NCBI GenBank assembly: GCA_009693835.1
Contig: SHWM01000009.1
Span: 1-50,027 of the forward strand
Direction of reading: 5' to 3'
Length of the DNA stretch: 50,027 nt
Source: Alphaproteobacteria bacterium
Lineage (GTDB): Bacteria; Pseudomonadota; Alphaproteobacteria; UBA11222
Shown: positions 30,096-39,756 of the stretch, piece after piece
Layout: the number at the start of each line of letters is the position of its first letter
Numbering within the stretch: the first letter of the stretch is position 1
Made by a program: the position numbers and the translations under genes
The notes under the pieces: generated by a model
Databases searched by the model: none
The model's input: the letters and a program-made list of their open reading frames with translations, nothing else
Told to the model about the DNA's origin: nothing

Positions 30096-32159
30096 TTAAC
30101 TGCTTTCCGTGCGCCAGGCCATGCCAAATATGGTTACGGCCAGGGCGAGCATAAGCCAGGGCGGCAGCAGCGGATATTCCTGTTCCGACAGCACCCGGTA
30201 GCGGCCATTGCGGCGCAACCCGATCCAGTTGCGCCCCGCCATGTCCCTCCCGGAGGTTACCTGGCGCAGCGCCGGCAGGCCATCACGTCCCAGCCAGAAC
30301 AGGCCCCCGTCAGTCGACTGCACCGGCGGGCGTAAAATCCTATCGGTTGAGACAAGATCGGCATATTCGACGTCATCCGTCTGGCCGGACGTTGCAAGCG
30401 TGGTCAGCGCACCATCATTCATGCGGTAAATGCCGGGCTCGCGCGCCTCAATAATCGCTTGCCATAACCCGGTCTTTTTCTCATTCAGCGGGACCGGCTG
30501 AATGTGCCCATCAGGATAGCTAACCTGGACCGGCGCAACGCTATCCGACAGCGAGCGCCGCGTGATGGTGATCTGTCCGTCCGCGGCGTCGGCGCGCAAA
30601 TCTTCCTCTTCAAGACCCGGTTCCTTCATCAGCCAGTGGGCGACGCGCCGCAACAATTCCGCCTGGGGGCCGCCGCCTTCAAAGCCCCGCGCCCACAACC
30701 ATCCGTGATCGGATAAAATCTGCGCCACCCGCCCATTGCCAAAATTGTCGACGATCAGCAGGGGTTCGCCTTCCGGCGTAGCCATCAGCGTATGCCCGGA
30801 CAGGCGTTCGGCCTCAATCACGCGGAACCACCGGCCCCATTCCGGCGCCATTTCAGGATCCGTGGTGCTGTTTGCACCAGGCAGGCTGTCTGTCACGGGA
30901 TGCCGGAGGCCCATTTCTGTCAATCGCGGCTTGAAGCCGCCGGCAATGATCCGGCCTGTGGGCTGTCCTGGAAAAAGCACCGCCAGCGGGGTGCGATACA
31001 GGCTGTCCGGCGCCAGAAAGTCTGGACCGGACACGGAAAGCAGCGCGCCCCCGCGTTCCACATATTTCGTAATATTATCGAAATGCGTGAAATTGAGGAC
31101 ACCGCGCTGCTGATAGCGGTCGAATATGACGAGATCGAATTCATGCAGCTTCTGCAAAAACAGTTCCCGCGTTGGAAATGAAATAAGCGCCAGCTCGTCG
31201 ACCGGCGTGCCGTCCTGCTTTTCCGGCGGGCGCAAAATGGTAAAATGCACCAGATCGACGGCCGGATCGGCCTTGAGAAGATTACGCCAGGTGCGTTCAC
31301 CCGGATTGGGTTCGCCCGAAATCAGCAGGACACGCATGCGGTCACGCACACCGTTAATGCTCAGCGCCATACGGTTATTGCGGGTGCTTATCTCACCAGG
31401 ACGCCCCTCTACTTCCAGTTCAATAATATTGGCGCCCGCATGTTCAAGACTGAACTGCATGACATGATTCTGGCCATGCGGAATAATGATCTGTGACGCA
31501 GGGCCGCCATTAAGCCGCGTGGTCAGGACGGCGTCCTGAACCGCCGCATCCTTGTCCCCATCCTCAAAGCGCACCGTCACGGAAGCCGGTTCCCCGACAA
31601 TGCCGAATTTAGGCGCCTGCTCCAGCACCAGACGGCGGTCCGGGCGGTCTGGATCACCGGTAAGAAGCACATGCAGCGGACCGGGAAACCGTTTCAGCAT
31701 GGCCTGGTCCGGCACATCATGCACCTGACCATCTGTTAGAAATATCACGCCCGCAATACGGTCTGGCGGCGTATCCAGCAGCAAATCCCGGGCGGCCTCA
31801 AACAGGCGGGTGCCGTTCGCAGAACCCTTGTACGCTGATATGCGCACATCAAGATTGGGTATCCCGGCAAGGGATTTTTTCAGGCTGGTTTCTGCTTCCG
31901 CGGCCTGTGCCGCCCGTGCATCCACTTCCTGACTGGGGCTTTGATCATTTATCAGCGCAACCACATCGGGTAATGGCGCGCGGGTTTCGCGTACGATGAC
32001 GGGGTTGGCCAGCGCCGTCAGCAACAACAGCGACGCCAGCCCCCGCCACAGGGCGCCGCGCGTCCGCAGCGTCAGCAAAAGCCCGGCGGATATTAGTGCC
32101 GTTATCACGGCCAGCCCCAGATAGATATCTGGAATAGCCGGGGCGAGAACCAGGTTCAT
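30096..32159 (-). CDS. Membrane protein with vWA-like and glutamine-amidotransferase-like domains (MoxR operon)
   Basis: A 687-residue protein. Two transmembrane helices at the N-terminus (about 10-30 and 38-55) and one at the C-terminus (near 665-682) flank a large periplasmic part. That part has a von Willebrand-like segment (ALINDQSPSQEVDARAAQ; GVIFLTDGQVHDVP) and later a class I amidotransferase-like fold (RVLLISGEPNPGERTWRNLL; GGALLSVSGPDFLAP). No catalytic Cys is evident, so it is likely structural or regulatory. The ATG overlaps the stop of the DUF4159 gene (ATGA). It is the last gene of the four-gene operon. Similar large membrane proteins accompany MoxR/DUF58/DUF4159 genes in many alphaproteobacteria; none is well characterised. 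Confidence 0.82.
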   Translation of the reverse strand: MNLVLAPAIPDIYLGLAVITALISAGLLLTLRTRGALWRGLASLLLLTALANPVIVRETRAPLPDVVALINDQSPSQEVDARAAQAAEAETSLKKSLAGIPNLDVRISAYKGSANGTRLFEAARDLLLDTPPDRIAGVIFLTDGQVHDVPDQAMLKRFPGPLHVLLTGDPDRPDRRLVLEQAPKFGIVGEPASVTVRFEDGDKDAAVQDAVLTTRLNGGPASQIIIPHGQNHVMQFSLEHAGANIIELEVEGRPGEISTRNNRMALSINGVRDRMRVLLISGEPNPGERTWRNLLKADPAVDLVHFTILRPPEKQDGTPVDELALISFPTRELFLQKLHEFDLVIFDRYQQRGVLNFTHFDNITKYVERGGALLSVSGPDFLAPDSLYRTPLAVLFPGQPTGRIIAGGFKPRLTEMGLRHPVTDSLPGANSTTDPEMAPEWGRWFRVIEAERLSGHTLMATPEGEPLLIVDNFGNGRVAQILSDHGWLWARGFEGGGPQAELLRRVAHWLMKEPGLEEEDLRADAADGQITITRRSLSDSVAPVQVSYPDGHIQPVPLNEKKTGLWQAIIEAREPGIYRMNDGALTTLATSGQTDDVEYADLVSTDRILRPPVQSTDGGLFWLGRDGLPALRQVTSGRDMAGRNWIGLRRNGRYRVLSEQEYPLLPPWLMLALAVTIFGMAWRTESS

Positions 32160-34945
32160 TGCCCCAGCCGCTCCAGCAGCACGGGCACATGCACCTGGTC
32201 ATTCTTGTAATTTCCGGTCAGGGAATACATGACCAGATTTATACCGGTGCGGTAGGCGCTTTCGCGTTGCGGCTCGCCGCCGGGCTCCACGGGCAGAAGC
32301 GGCGTGCCGCTTTCATCGACGGCCCAGGCGGACGCCCAGTCATTTGCGCCGATCACGATAGACGAAACCCCGTCGCCTGTCCTGTCCGCCTGCGCGCCAT
32401 TCGCGGCCGCCGCCACCCATAATTGGCCACCCGCATAGCGGCCCGGAAAATCACGCAACAGATAATAGGACCGGGTCAGCACATTATCTTCAGCGACTGG
32501 CGCGAGCGGCGGAATATCAAGTGACTTCAGGATCTGACGCAGGACTGCTTCTCCCGGTCCCGCTTCATCGGAAGCATTGCCGAACTGACCAAGCCCGGTG
32601 AGATTGTCGCGCGTATCGAAAAAAATGGTGCCGCCATTTTTCATATACGCATCGATCAGCGACAGCGCCTTTTGCGACAGGGCTTGCTGATGGATGGTCA
32701 TCGGCCAATAAACTAGCGGAAAGAACACCAGTTCGTCGTCTCCCGGGTTTACGCCCATCGGGTCCGCCGCCTCGAAGGCTGTCCGCTCCCTGAGGATTTT
32801 TGTCAAACCTGCCAAACCCGCAGCACTCATGGCGTCTATCGAGGCGTCGCCGGTGATCACATAGGCCAGCCTCGTGGCAAGGGCGGCCTCCGGCGCATCC
32901 TGCTGTTGCTGGGCAAAAGCACTGGAATAAATGGGAGCGGTCATAACCACCAGGCACAGAACAGACGCCAACCCGGCGCCCGCCCATCGCCTGGCCCATT
33001 TTGGCAGCCGCCCCAACAGCACAAGCGCGATGAGGCCGTCCACGAGCCATAGAATAAGCGCGGCGAAGAGCAGCCAGGGGCCGGTGTCCGCCTCCGAAGC
33101 TGGGGCAAAGTCCCGATATTGCACACCTGAAAAAGCGGCAAGCGGACGCAGATCATCGGTGTCCCGATTCAAATTGAGCGCCACCCTGAAATCATTTGCG
33201 CCGTAATATCCGGGTGGCAGGCGCGGACCTATGTCGGGTTTTGTCCCGTCGTCAATATACGGCCCCACGCTATTTAGCGGGCTATGCAGCTGACCCTGTC
33301 CATCCAGCATGACCAGCGAGCCGAGCGGCGCCCGATGACTGCGAAGATTATCGCCGGTCACACCCGCTCCCTCCGCGAGCGCCGTCAACTGCCGCAGCAT
33401 GCCCACGTAAAGACCTGAAGCGGGCAGGTTCGACCATCGCATGTCCGCAGTCACATGAAACAGCACGTTCCACCCCTTGCCCGCGCGGCCGGCCGTGACC
33501 AGCGGGGTTCCGTCTTCGAGACTGGCCCAGGTTTTTTCGATCAGGCTGGCGTCGGGTTGCGCCAGAACCTGACGGGAGACAGTGACGTCGGCGGGAATCT
33601 GCAAATTAAAAAAGGGCCCATTTTCCGGAAAGGGCGCGAGCCTGGCCGGGACCTCCCAGGACAGCGCCCCGCCCAGTTCCCTGCCGCCCTGGCGGATCTG
33701 GACCGCAATGAGATCATCGCGTTGTTCCACCATACGGGGCCCGGCAAAGCGCACCAGAAGCCCGCCTTTTTTCAGCCAATCCTCTACCAGCATCCTGTCA
33801 TTGCCGACGATCCGCCCAATGTCCGCCAGCACCAGCATCGAAACCGGCGCGCCAAGCAGCGAGGCAATCGTTCCCTTGCGAATATCCGCGAACGGAGCCA
33901 TCGCGCGCTCCAGATAGAACACATCATCCAGCAGGGGCTGCGCCGCCTCGCTGCCGGCGCCGGAAACAATGCCCACCGTGCGGCGTTTCCAGCGATCATC
34001 CATAAGCCACACCGAAGCCACAGAATGCATTCCGGCGATACGGATTTGCGTCACCGCGTTGCGCACCCCAGAGGGTAACGCCAGCGGAACCACGACGCTG
34101 GTTTCACTGGCCGAAAATCTAACCGGCGCGGTGGCGATTATATTTCCATCCTCACCCAGCGCATGCATTTCGGTGTTTCGCGGCGCGCCCGCACGCGGGC
34201 GCACGACATCCGCCTCAAATCCATCTTCCGTGAAGCGCGGCTGCTGCAGAACAATGACATCTTTTTCAGGAGGATCCCGCAGCAGCGTGACTGGCCCCAT
34301 ATTCTGGAGGGCTTCCACCAGTGCGGCGGCCCCAGCCTCATCCCCTGGGACGTCCAGCCCGTCACTCAGCCAGACGCTGGTTACCTGGCTGGCCTGCGCG
34401 CGCGATAATGGCACGTCCGCCAGACGTTTTAGCGCCGCCCTGCGGTCCAGACGCCAGGGTTTTGGCTGCAACCGCGCTACCATCGCCCGGGCGGCATCCG
34501 CAGTCTGTATCATTGGCGGCCCGCTGTTCCCCTCCTCCCGCGCGGTAGTCAGCAGCAGAACTTCCTGTTCCCTTCGCCCGGCCTGCGTCAGCAAGTCCTC
34601 CAGGCTCTGACGGCGCGCCGACCATTGCGGTCCGGACGCCCAGCCATCGTCCACCACCATAATCAGCAGGCCCCCACCCGGACTGCTTACCGATGCGTTC
34701 ATCAGCGGGCGCGCCAGGCCGATAATTATAAGTGCCGCTATCACCAGCCGGAGCGCCAGCAACCACCAGGGTGTGCGCTCGGGACTCTGCGCCGTCTGGG
34801 GCAGGCCCTGTAACAGACGGATGGCCGGAAAGCGCTCGGCGCGCGGCGCGGGGGGAATGGCGTGCAACAGCCACCAGATGACCGGCAGAACGCCTAATGC
34901 CGCTAATATCCACGGATGCCCGAATGCGATAAGTGTGTACCACAT
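32156..34945 (-). CDS. BatA-like N-terminal plus DUF4159 membrane protein
   Basis: A 929-residue protein. The N-terminus (WYTLIAFGHPWILAALGVLPVIWWLLHAIPPAPRAERFPAIRLL) is the aerotolerance BatA-type membrane domain, with a second helix near residue 60. A long vWA-like region follows. Two further helices near residues 620-665 precede a C-terminal DUF4159 domain (LAYVITGDASIDAMSAAGLAGLTKILRERT; DELVFFPLVYWPMT). I set the start at 34945, where the ATG overlaps the TAA of the DUF58 gene by one base; an in-frame upstream extension would run deep into that gene. The fusion is typical of this operon type. Function unknown. Confidence 0.9.
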   Translation of the reverse strand: MWYTLIAFGHPWILAALGVLPVIWWLLHAIPPAPRAERFPAIRLLQGLPQTAQSPERTPWWLLALRLVIAALIIIGLARPLMNASVSSPGGGLLIMVVDDGWASGPQWSARRQSLEDLLTQAGRREQEVLLLTTAREEGNSGPPMIQTADAARAMVARLQPKPWRLDRRAALKRLADVPLSRAQASQVTSVWLSDGLDVPGDEAGAAALVEALQNMGPVTLLRDPPEKDVIVLQQPRFTEDGFEADVVRPRAGAPRNTEMHALGEDGNIIATAPVRFSASETSVVVPLALPSGVRNAVTQIRIAGMHSVASVWLMDDRWKRRTVGIVSGAGSEAAQPLLDDVFYLERAMAPFADIRKGTIASLLGAPVSMLVLADIGRIVGNDRMLVEDWLKKGGLLVRFAGPRMVEQRDDLIAVQIRQGGRELGGALSWEVPARLAPFPENGPFFNLQIPADVTVSRQVLAQPDASLIEKTWASLEDGTPLVTAGRAGKGWNVLFHVTADMRWSNLPASGLYVGMLRQLTALAEGAGVTGDNLRSHRAPLGSLVMLDGQGQLHSPLNSVGPYIDDGTKPDIGPRLPPGYYGANDFRVALNLNRDTDDLRPLAAFSGVQYRDFAPASEADTGPWLLFAALILWLVDGLIALVLLGRLPKWARRWAGAGLASVLCLVVMTAPIYSSAFAQQQQDAPEAALATRLAYVITGDASIDAMSAAGLAGLTKILRERTAFEAADPMGVNPGDDELVFFPLVYWPMTIHQQALSQKALSLIDAYMKNGGTIFFDTRDNLTGLGQFGNASDEAGPGEAVLRQILKSLDIPPLAPVAEDNVLTRSYYLLRDFPGRYAGGQLWVAAAANGAQADRTGDGVSSIVIGANDWASAWAVDESGTPLLPVEPGGEPQRESAYRTGINLVMYSLTGNYKNDQVHVPVLLERLGQ

Positions 34946-35880
34946 TAGCCGCTCACGCGCAGCGAACCGGACAGGACCTGATGCAAAGCCAGAAGCGCCA
35001 GATGTGGCGAACGATCCGTCCGGTGGTTCGCCAAACTCCACCCGGCAGCGTGGCACGCGGCGCGCAGCCCGTCCTGATGCTGCTGAAGACGGCGATGATA
35101 GGCGCCGCGCAAATCTTCCACGCGCCCAATGGTCACATCCGCTTCGCCTTTCATCCCCTCAAACCGGACGCGCCCTGTAAAGGGAAAATCCTCTTCCGCC
35201 GGATCCATAATCTGAAGCAGATGCCCTTTCACCCCGCTGGCGGCATACGCATTGATCAAAGGCGCAATCGTTTCCAGCGGAGAGAGAAAATCACTGATCA
35301 ACACCAGCCTGGCGTAACGCGGTAACGGCAACAGGGGTGGCAGATCACTCTCACCGCCCAGTCCCAGCACCATATTTTCGGCCAGCCGCGCATTGGCGGC
35401 GCGGCCGGAGGCGGGGAGCCGCCCGTCCTGTTGCAGCAAGCCGATCCGTTCGCCCCCGCGCATCAGCAGGCTTGCCAGGGCGAGGCCAAGGATCAGTGCC
35501 CGCTCCCGTTTTGTCTGGGAGGCAAAGGCGGAACAATAATTCATGGAAGACGACCGGTCGCACCACAACCATACGCTTTGGGCGCCCTGCCATTCGTTTT
35601 CCCGCACGAAATGATGCTGCGATTTCGCCGATTGCCGCCAATCGATTTTATTGGCCGCGTCTCCAGGGCTGTAATGGCGGAATTGCCAGAAGGCCTCGCC
35701 TATGCCCGGGCGCCTGCGGCCATGTTCGCCAATGGAAACAGTGCTGGCAATCCTTTCCGCCTGCAGGATCAGGCCTGGCAGCGCGCTGGATAATGCACCG
35801 GCAGCCCGGCGAAGGGAAATCATCGAGCCGGCTGCTTCCCTGTCCTGCGCTGTTTCGGCCATGCCCATGCTATCCGGCAA
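34945..35880 (-). CDS. DUF58 domain protein (MoxR-associated)
   Basis: A 311-residue soluble protein with the DUF58 core (FRHYSPGDAANKIDWRQSAKSQHHFVRENEW). The vWA-like domain after it has the metal-binding start DRSSSM (D-x-S-x-S type), so a MIDAS site may be intact. It begins directly after the MoxR stop codon and its own stop overlaps the next start. DUF58 proteins are regular partners of MoxR ATPases and are thought to be their substrates or adaptors in assembling periplasmic or membrane complexes. Confidence 0.92.
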   Translation of the reverse strand: MPDSMGMAETAQDREAAGSMISLRRAAGALSSALPGLILQAERIASTVSIGEHGRRRPGIGEAFWQFRHYSPGDAANKIDWRQSAKSQHHFVRENEWQGAQSVWLWCDRSSSMNYCSAFASQTKRERALILGLALASLLMRGGERIGLLQQDGRLPASGRAANARLAENMVLGLGGESDLPPLLPLPRYARLVLISDFLSPLETIAPLINAYAASGVKGHLLQIMDPAEEDFPFTGRVRFEGMKGEADVTIGRVEDLRGAYHRRLQQHQDGLRAACHAAGWSLANHRTDRSPHLALLALHQVLSGSLRVSG

Positions 35881-36891
35881 TTACGGCAGGGTTTCCACCA
35901 GCCTGTTGATGACATTGGCCAGTGTCACACCCTCCGCCCGGGCGGTAAAGTTCAGAGCCATCCGGTGCCGCAGGACGGGCCCCGCTAATGCGGCGACATC
36001 GTCTATTGAGGGGCTGAGGCGGCCATCGAGCAGCGCCCGGGCGCGTATGGCCAGCATAAGCGCCTGACTGGCGCGCGGCCCCGGCCCCCATGCGACATGC
36101 TGATGGAATTCTGGCAGGGTGACATCACCCGGCCGGGCGGACCGCACCAGATGCAGGATGGCGTCGATGACGGTTCCACCCACCGGCAGTTGCCGCACGA
36201 GACGTTGCGCACGGCCCAATTCTCCGTCATTCATTATTCTTTCAGCAACCGCTTGCTCGACGCCCGTTGTCGCCAGCAGCATCTGCCGTTCCGAGGCCAG
36301 ATCAGGATAATCCACATCGATCTGCAAGAGAAAACGGTCCAGTTGCGCCTCTGGCAGCGGATAGGTGCCTTCCTGCTCCAGAGGGTTTTGGGTGGCCAGC
36401 ACGTGAAACGGCAGCGGCAGATCATAACGCTGGCCCGCCACGGTGACGTGATGTTCCTGCATCGCCTGGAGCAGGGCGGATTGCGTTCGCGGGCTGGCCC
36501 GGTTGATTTCGTCGGCCATCAATAGCTGGCAGAAGATCGGGCCATGGATAAACCGGAAGCTCCGCTGGCCCGTTGCGCTTTCCTCCAGCACTTCGGAGCC
36601 CAGTATATCGGCCGGCATCAGGTCGGGCGTAAACTGGACGCGATTATTATTTAGTCCCAGAACGGTGCCCATGGTCGCGGCCAGCCGTGTCTTGGCCAGT
36701 CCGGGCACCCCTACCAGCAGGGCGTGGCCGCCAGACAGAAGGGTGATAAGTGTCTGATCGACCACTTGCGCCTGGCCGATGATCACGCGGCCAATGGTTT
36801 CCCGGACCCGGGCGATCTTGTCGCCCAAAAGGCTGATTTCCCTTTCAATTTCAGGGATTACGGCGGCAGGCGGCTCGCTAATCGTGGGCAT
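35881..36891 (-). CDS. MoxR-family AAA+ ATPase
   Basis: A 336-residue chaperone-like ATPase. The MoxR variant of Walker A, GVPGLAKT, is near residue 60. Walker B is in LLMADEINRASPRTQSALLQAMQEH, with sensor 1 ATQNPLEQEGTYPLPEAQLDRF close behind. All key residues are present. The start MPTISEPP matches family length; an in-frame upstream extension has no ribosome binding site. The ribosome binding site of the chosen start is also weak. It heads the operon MoxR / DUF58 / DUF4159 / membrane protein and is divergent from the DUF1285 operon, with about 105 bases for both promoters. Confidence 0.95.
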   Translation of the reverse strand: MPTISEPPAAVIPEIEREISLLGDKIARVRETIGRVIIGQAQVVDQTLITLLSGGHALLVGVPGLAKTRLAATMGTVLGLNNNRVQFTPDLMPADILGSEVLEESATGQRSFRFIHGPIFCQLLMADEINRASPRTQSALLQAMQEHHVTVAGQRYDLPLPFHVLATQNPLEQEGTYPLPEAQLDRFLLQIDVDYPDLASERQMLLATTGVEQAVAERIMNDGELGRAQRLVRQLPVGGTVIDAILHLVRSARPGDVTLPEFHQHVAWGPGPRASQALMLAIRARALLDGRLSPSIDDVAALAGPVLRHRMALNFTARAEGVTLANVINRLVETLP

Positions 36892-36996
36892 CTGGGACAC
36901 TATATCCCAGCCGCCCCTCATGCGCAGCAAAACATTAGGCCTTCTTTCACCCGGAGCGTTATTATATCTAGTGTCATAGAAGGATGATTCAGAACC

Positions 36997-37611
36997 ATGA
37001 GCCAAACGCGCCCCGCCAGCCCCACGGACCTGTTTCGTGGAATTGAGCAGCAAATCTGGTCGCGCGCCAAACGGGGCCCGGCCCCTGTGGAAAAGTGGGA
37101 ACCGGATTTCTGCGGTGACATTGATATGCGAATCGCCCGGGACGGCACCTGGTTCTACATGGGTTCGCCCATAGGCCGGATCGCCATGGTGCAGATGTTT
37201 GCGTCCGTGTTGCGGCGGGATCCGGACAGTAAATATTATCTTGTTACGCCCGTCGAAAAAATCGGCATAAAGGTCGATGATGCGCCTTTCGTCGCAATTG
37301 AAATGAAGGTTGCGAACCGGCGCCGCGAACAGGTTCTATCATTCCGGACCAATGCCGATGACTGGGTATCAGTGGATGCCGATCATCCCCTGCGCATGAC
37401 TCTGAAACCGCGAACACTGGAGCCCTCGCCGTATGTGCTGGTGCGGGGACGGCTGGAGGCGCTCATCAACCGGGCAATATTTTACGACCTGGTGGAACTT
37501 TGCGTGGATGAGGCTGTGGATGGCCAAAACATGTTTGGCGTCTGGAGCAGCAATTTATTCTATCCCTTTATGCCGTCAGACCAGGTGGGCCGAACCTTAT
37601 GCGAGATTTGA
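36997..37611 (+). CDS. DUF1285 protein
   Basis: A 204-residue cytoplasmic protein with the DUF1285 pattern: EPDFCGDIDMRIARDGTWFYMGSPIGR, then KYYLVTPVEKIGIKVDDAPFVAIEM. Function unknown. It leads the operon DUF1285 / NUDIX / DUF6111 / cca and overlaps the NUDIX start by 13 bases, so the genes are probably translated in a coupled way. AGGATGA lies upstream of the ATG with longer than usual spacing. Confidence 0.92.
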   Translation: MSQTRPASPTDLFRGIEQQIWSRAKRGPAPVEKWEPDFCGDIDMRIARDGTWFYMGSPIGRIAMVQMFASVLRRDPDSKYYLVTPVEKIGIKVDDAPFVAIEMKVANRRREQVLSFRTNADDWVSVDADHPLRMTLKPRTLEPSPYVLVRGRLEALINRAIFYDLVELCVDEAVDGQNMFGVWSSNLFYPFMPSDQVGRTLCEI

Positions 37612-38201
37612 TACGCAACCGTCTGCGCGATACGCTGCCGGACACCCTGATACATCCGGAGATCACGCCGCCGTCGAATAGCCGTGTCCTGCTGTCAGGT
37701 GTAAAAGAATTCCGGGCGGCGGCGGTTCTGGTGCCTATTATCGATCACCCGGATGAAATGACCGTCCTTCTGACGCGCCGCCCGGATTACATGAACAAGC
37801 ATGCCGGACAGGTAGCCTTTCCAGGCGGGCGGGTCGATCCCACGGATGCACATCCGGTGGCGGCGGCGCTACGCGAGGCAGAGGAAGAGGTCGGACTGCC
37901 GCCGCACCATGTGGAAATTGTCGGGCGGCTGGACAATTATCACACCGGCACCGGATTTCAGATTTCACCCATCGTGGGCATCGTCAGCCCGGGATTTCTG
38001 CTCAAACCGTGCAGTTATGAAGTGGCGGAAATTTTCGAAGTTCCCCTGTCCTTCCTGATGAATCCGGAAAATCATCAGCGCAAGGAATCCGAATTCCATG
38101 GGCGGATGGCGCAATATTACGCCATGCCCTACAAGGATTATAATATCTGGGGGGCGACAGCTGGCATGCTGATCAATCTGTTCAACAGGCTTTATGGATA
38201 A
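37599..38201 (+). CDS. NUDIX hydrolase, coenzyme A pyrophosphatase type
   Basis: A 200-residue NUDIX enzyme. The Nudix box is intact (GGRVDPTDAHPVAAALREAEEEVGL: G-x5-E is replaced by G-x5-D-type at one place, but the REAEEEVG catalytic part is complete). The N-terminal extension with LLTRRPDYMNKHAGQVAFPGGRVD is the signature of CoA pyrophosphatases of the NudL type, which cleave CoA and acyl-CoA to 4'-phosphopantetheine derivatives. The ATG overlaps the DUF1285 gene and its stop overlaps the next start by one base. Confidence 0.93.
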   Translation: MRDLIRNRLRDTLPDTLIHPEITPPSNSRVLLSGVKEFRAAAVLVPIIDHPDEMTVLLTRRPDYMNKHAGQVAFPGGRVDPTDAHPVAAALREAEEEVGLPPHHVEIVGRLDNYHTGTGFQISPIVGIVSPGFLLKPCSYEVAEIFEVPLSFLMNPENHQRKESEFHGRMAQYYAMPYKDYNIWGATAGMLINLFNRLYG

Positions 38202-38470
38202 TGCTGCGGGTTGTGCTTCTGAATATTGTCCTGTTTTTTCTGCCTTTTATTTTATATGCGCTGTATTTCTACACCAGGGCACGGCGGCGCAACGACGTTA
38301 CCATTGCATGGAATGAAATACCGTTTGCCAGATTACTTCAGGCAGGCGTGGGCCTGATCATCATCGGTATGCTGATTACGGCCTATGTAGGCGGCGAGGA
38401 TGCGGGCGGAACCTATGTGCCCGCGCGGATGGAGAAAGGCAGACTGGTGCCAGGTGAGGTGCAGCAATGA
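38201..38470 (+). CDS. DUF6111 small membrane protein
   Basis: An 89-residue protein with two transmembrane helices (about 3-24 and 46-64) separated by a basic loop (TRARRRND). The C-terminus is soluble (GGTYVPARMEKGRLVPGEV). The pattern and its fixed place between the NUDIX gene and cca match the DUF6111 family of alphaproteobacteria. Function unknown. It overlaps the gene before by one base and the gene after by four. Confidence 0.88.
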   Translation: MLRVVLLNIVLFFLPFILYALYFYTRARRRNDVTIAWNEIPFARLLQAGVGLIIIGMLITAYVGGEDAGGTYVPARMEKGRLVPGEVQQ

Positions 38471-39729
38471 AGCCTTCCCGTTTGCCGATGATCGGCTGGA
38501 TCGCGGATCCAGAGGTCAACCGGGTCATGCACGCCTTGCTGGCCGGCACAGACGTTGAGGCGCGATATGTAGGCGGCGCCGTGCGCGACACGATTCGCGG
38601 GGCCATTCATCCTGGCATGCAGGTGGATGTGGACATCGCCACCACCGCCACGCCTGAAAAAAGTTTGGAATTGCTTGGGGCCGCCGGCATCAAGGCGGTC
38701 CCAACCGGCATTGATCACGGCACGATTACGGCGGTATCGAATCATCGGCCAGTCGAAATCACGACCCTGCGCCGCGACGTGGCCACCGATGGCCGCCGCG
38801 CCGAAGTGGCCTACACCACCGACTGGATGGCCGATGCGGCGCGGCGCGATTTCACCATGAATGCAATTTACGCAGGGGCCGATGGAACAATTTATGATCC
38901 GCTGGGGGGTGTGGACGACGCCATCGCCGGACGGGTCCGTTTTATGGGCGATGCCGATGCGCGCATTCAGGAGGATTACCTGCGCATTCTGCGGTTCTTC
39001 CGTTTTTATGCCTGGTGCGGGAAAGCTGAGATTGACAGCGGGGGGTTGCAGGCCTGTGCGCGGCATATCGCAGGTCTGGCGAAATTGTCGCCCGAACGCG
39101 TCGCCAAAGAACTGCTCAAACTGATTTCTGCTGAAAATCCCATGCCGGCGCTCCGGCAAATGGCGGCCAGCGGAATTCTTGGCGCCGTATTACCAGAGGC
39201 GGTCAATCTGGAACGCCTGAACGGCCTGGCCGAAATTGACGCCATGACGTTCTTTGAACCTGAACCGGTTTTGCGGCTTGCCGCACTGCTGCCCGACGAT
39301 GCGGCGGCAGCAGCCCAGGTGGGCGCCCGCTTGCGGCTATCCAATGCCCAACGCGACCGGCTTGTGGCTGTGTTGTCCGCCAGGCTGCCGGTATTCTGTT
39401 ACATGTCGGCGCGCGAAATGCGCCGGACCGCCTACCGGATGACCCCGAAAATCATGCGCGACGCGGCGATGCTGCGCTGGGCGGGCGACGCCAGACGAAC
39501 CCAAAACACGGTGCAATGGCGCGCTTTGCTGCCCATGATCGAAAGCTGGAAGCCGCCGCGGCTGCCGCTGGATGGGCATCACGCCCGGCTTGCGGGCGTT
39601 CCGGACGGCCCCAAGATCGGCGAGGTGCTGCGCGAGGTCGAGGAATGGTGGATCGACGCCGATTTCATCATGGACGAATATGCGCTGCTGGAGCGCATGA
39701 AGGCCATTGTTCAGGCAACGATTTTGTAA
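38467..39729 (+). CDS. cca: CCA tRNA nucleotidyltransferase
   Basis: Adds or repairs the 3'-CCA end of tRNAs. The 420-residue class II enzyme has the GGAVRD flexible loop near residue 37 and the metal-binding D-x-D in VDVDIATTATP. RRDFTMNAIYAG follows, with the RNA-binding region IQEDYLRILRFFRFYAW after it. No HD domain is evident. It ends the four-gene operon, each gene overlapping its neighbour. About 28 bases separate its stop from that of the convergent pilT, with no clear terminator. Confidence 0.96.
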   Translation: MKPSRLPMIGWIADPEVNRVMHALLAGTDVEARYVGGAVRDTIRGAIHPGMQVDVDIATTATPEKSLELLGAAGIKAVPTGIDHGTITAVSNHRPVEITTLRRDVATDGRRAEVAYTTDWMADAARRDFTMNAIYAGADGTIYDPLGGVDDAIAGRVRFMGDADARIQEDYLRILRFFRFYAWCGKAEIDSGGLQACARHIAGLAKLSPERVAKELLKLISAENPMPALRQMAASGILGAVLPEAVNLERLNGLAEIDAMTFFEPEPVLRLAALLPDDAAAAAQVGARLRLSNAQRDRLVAVLSARLPVFCYMSAREMRRTAYRMTPKIMRDAAMLRWAGDARRTQNTVQWRALLPMIESWKPPRLPLDGHHARLAGVPDGPKIGEVLREVEEWWIDADFIMDEYALLERMKAIVQATIL

Positions 39730-39756
39730 ACGCCTTCAGTTAAGGCTCGCCCGTGC

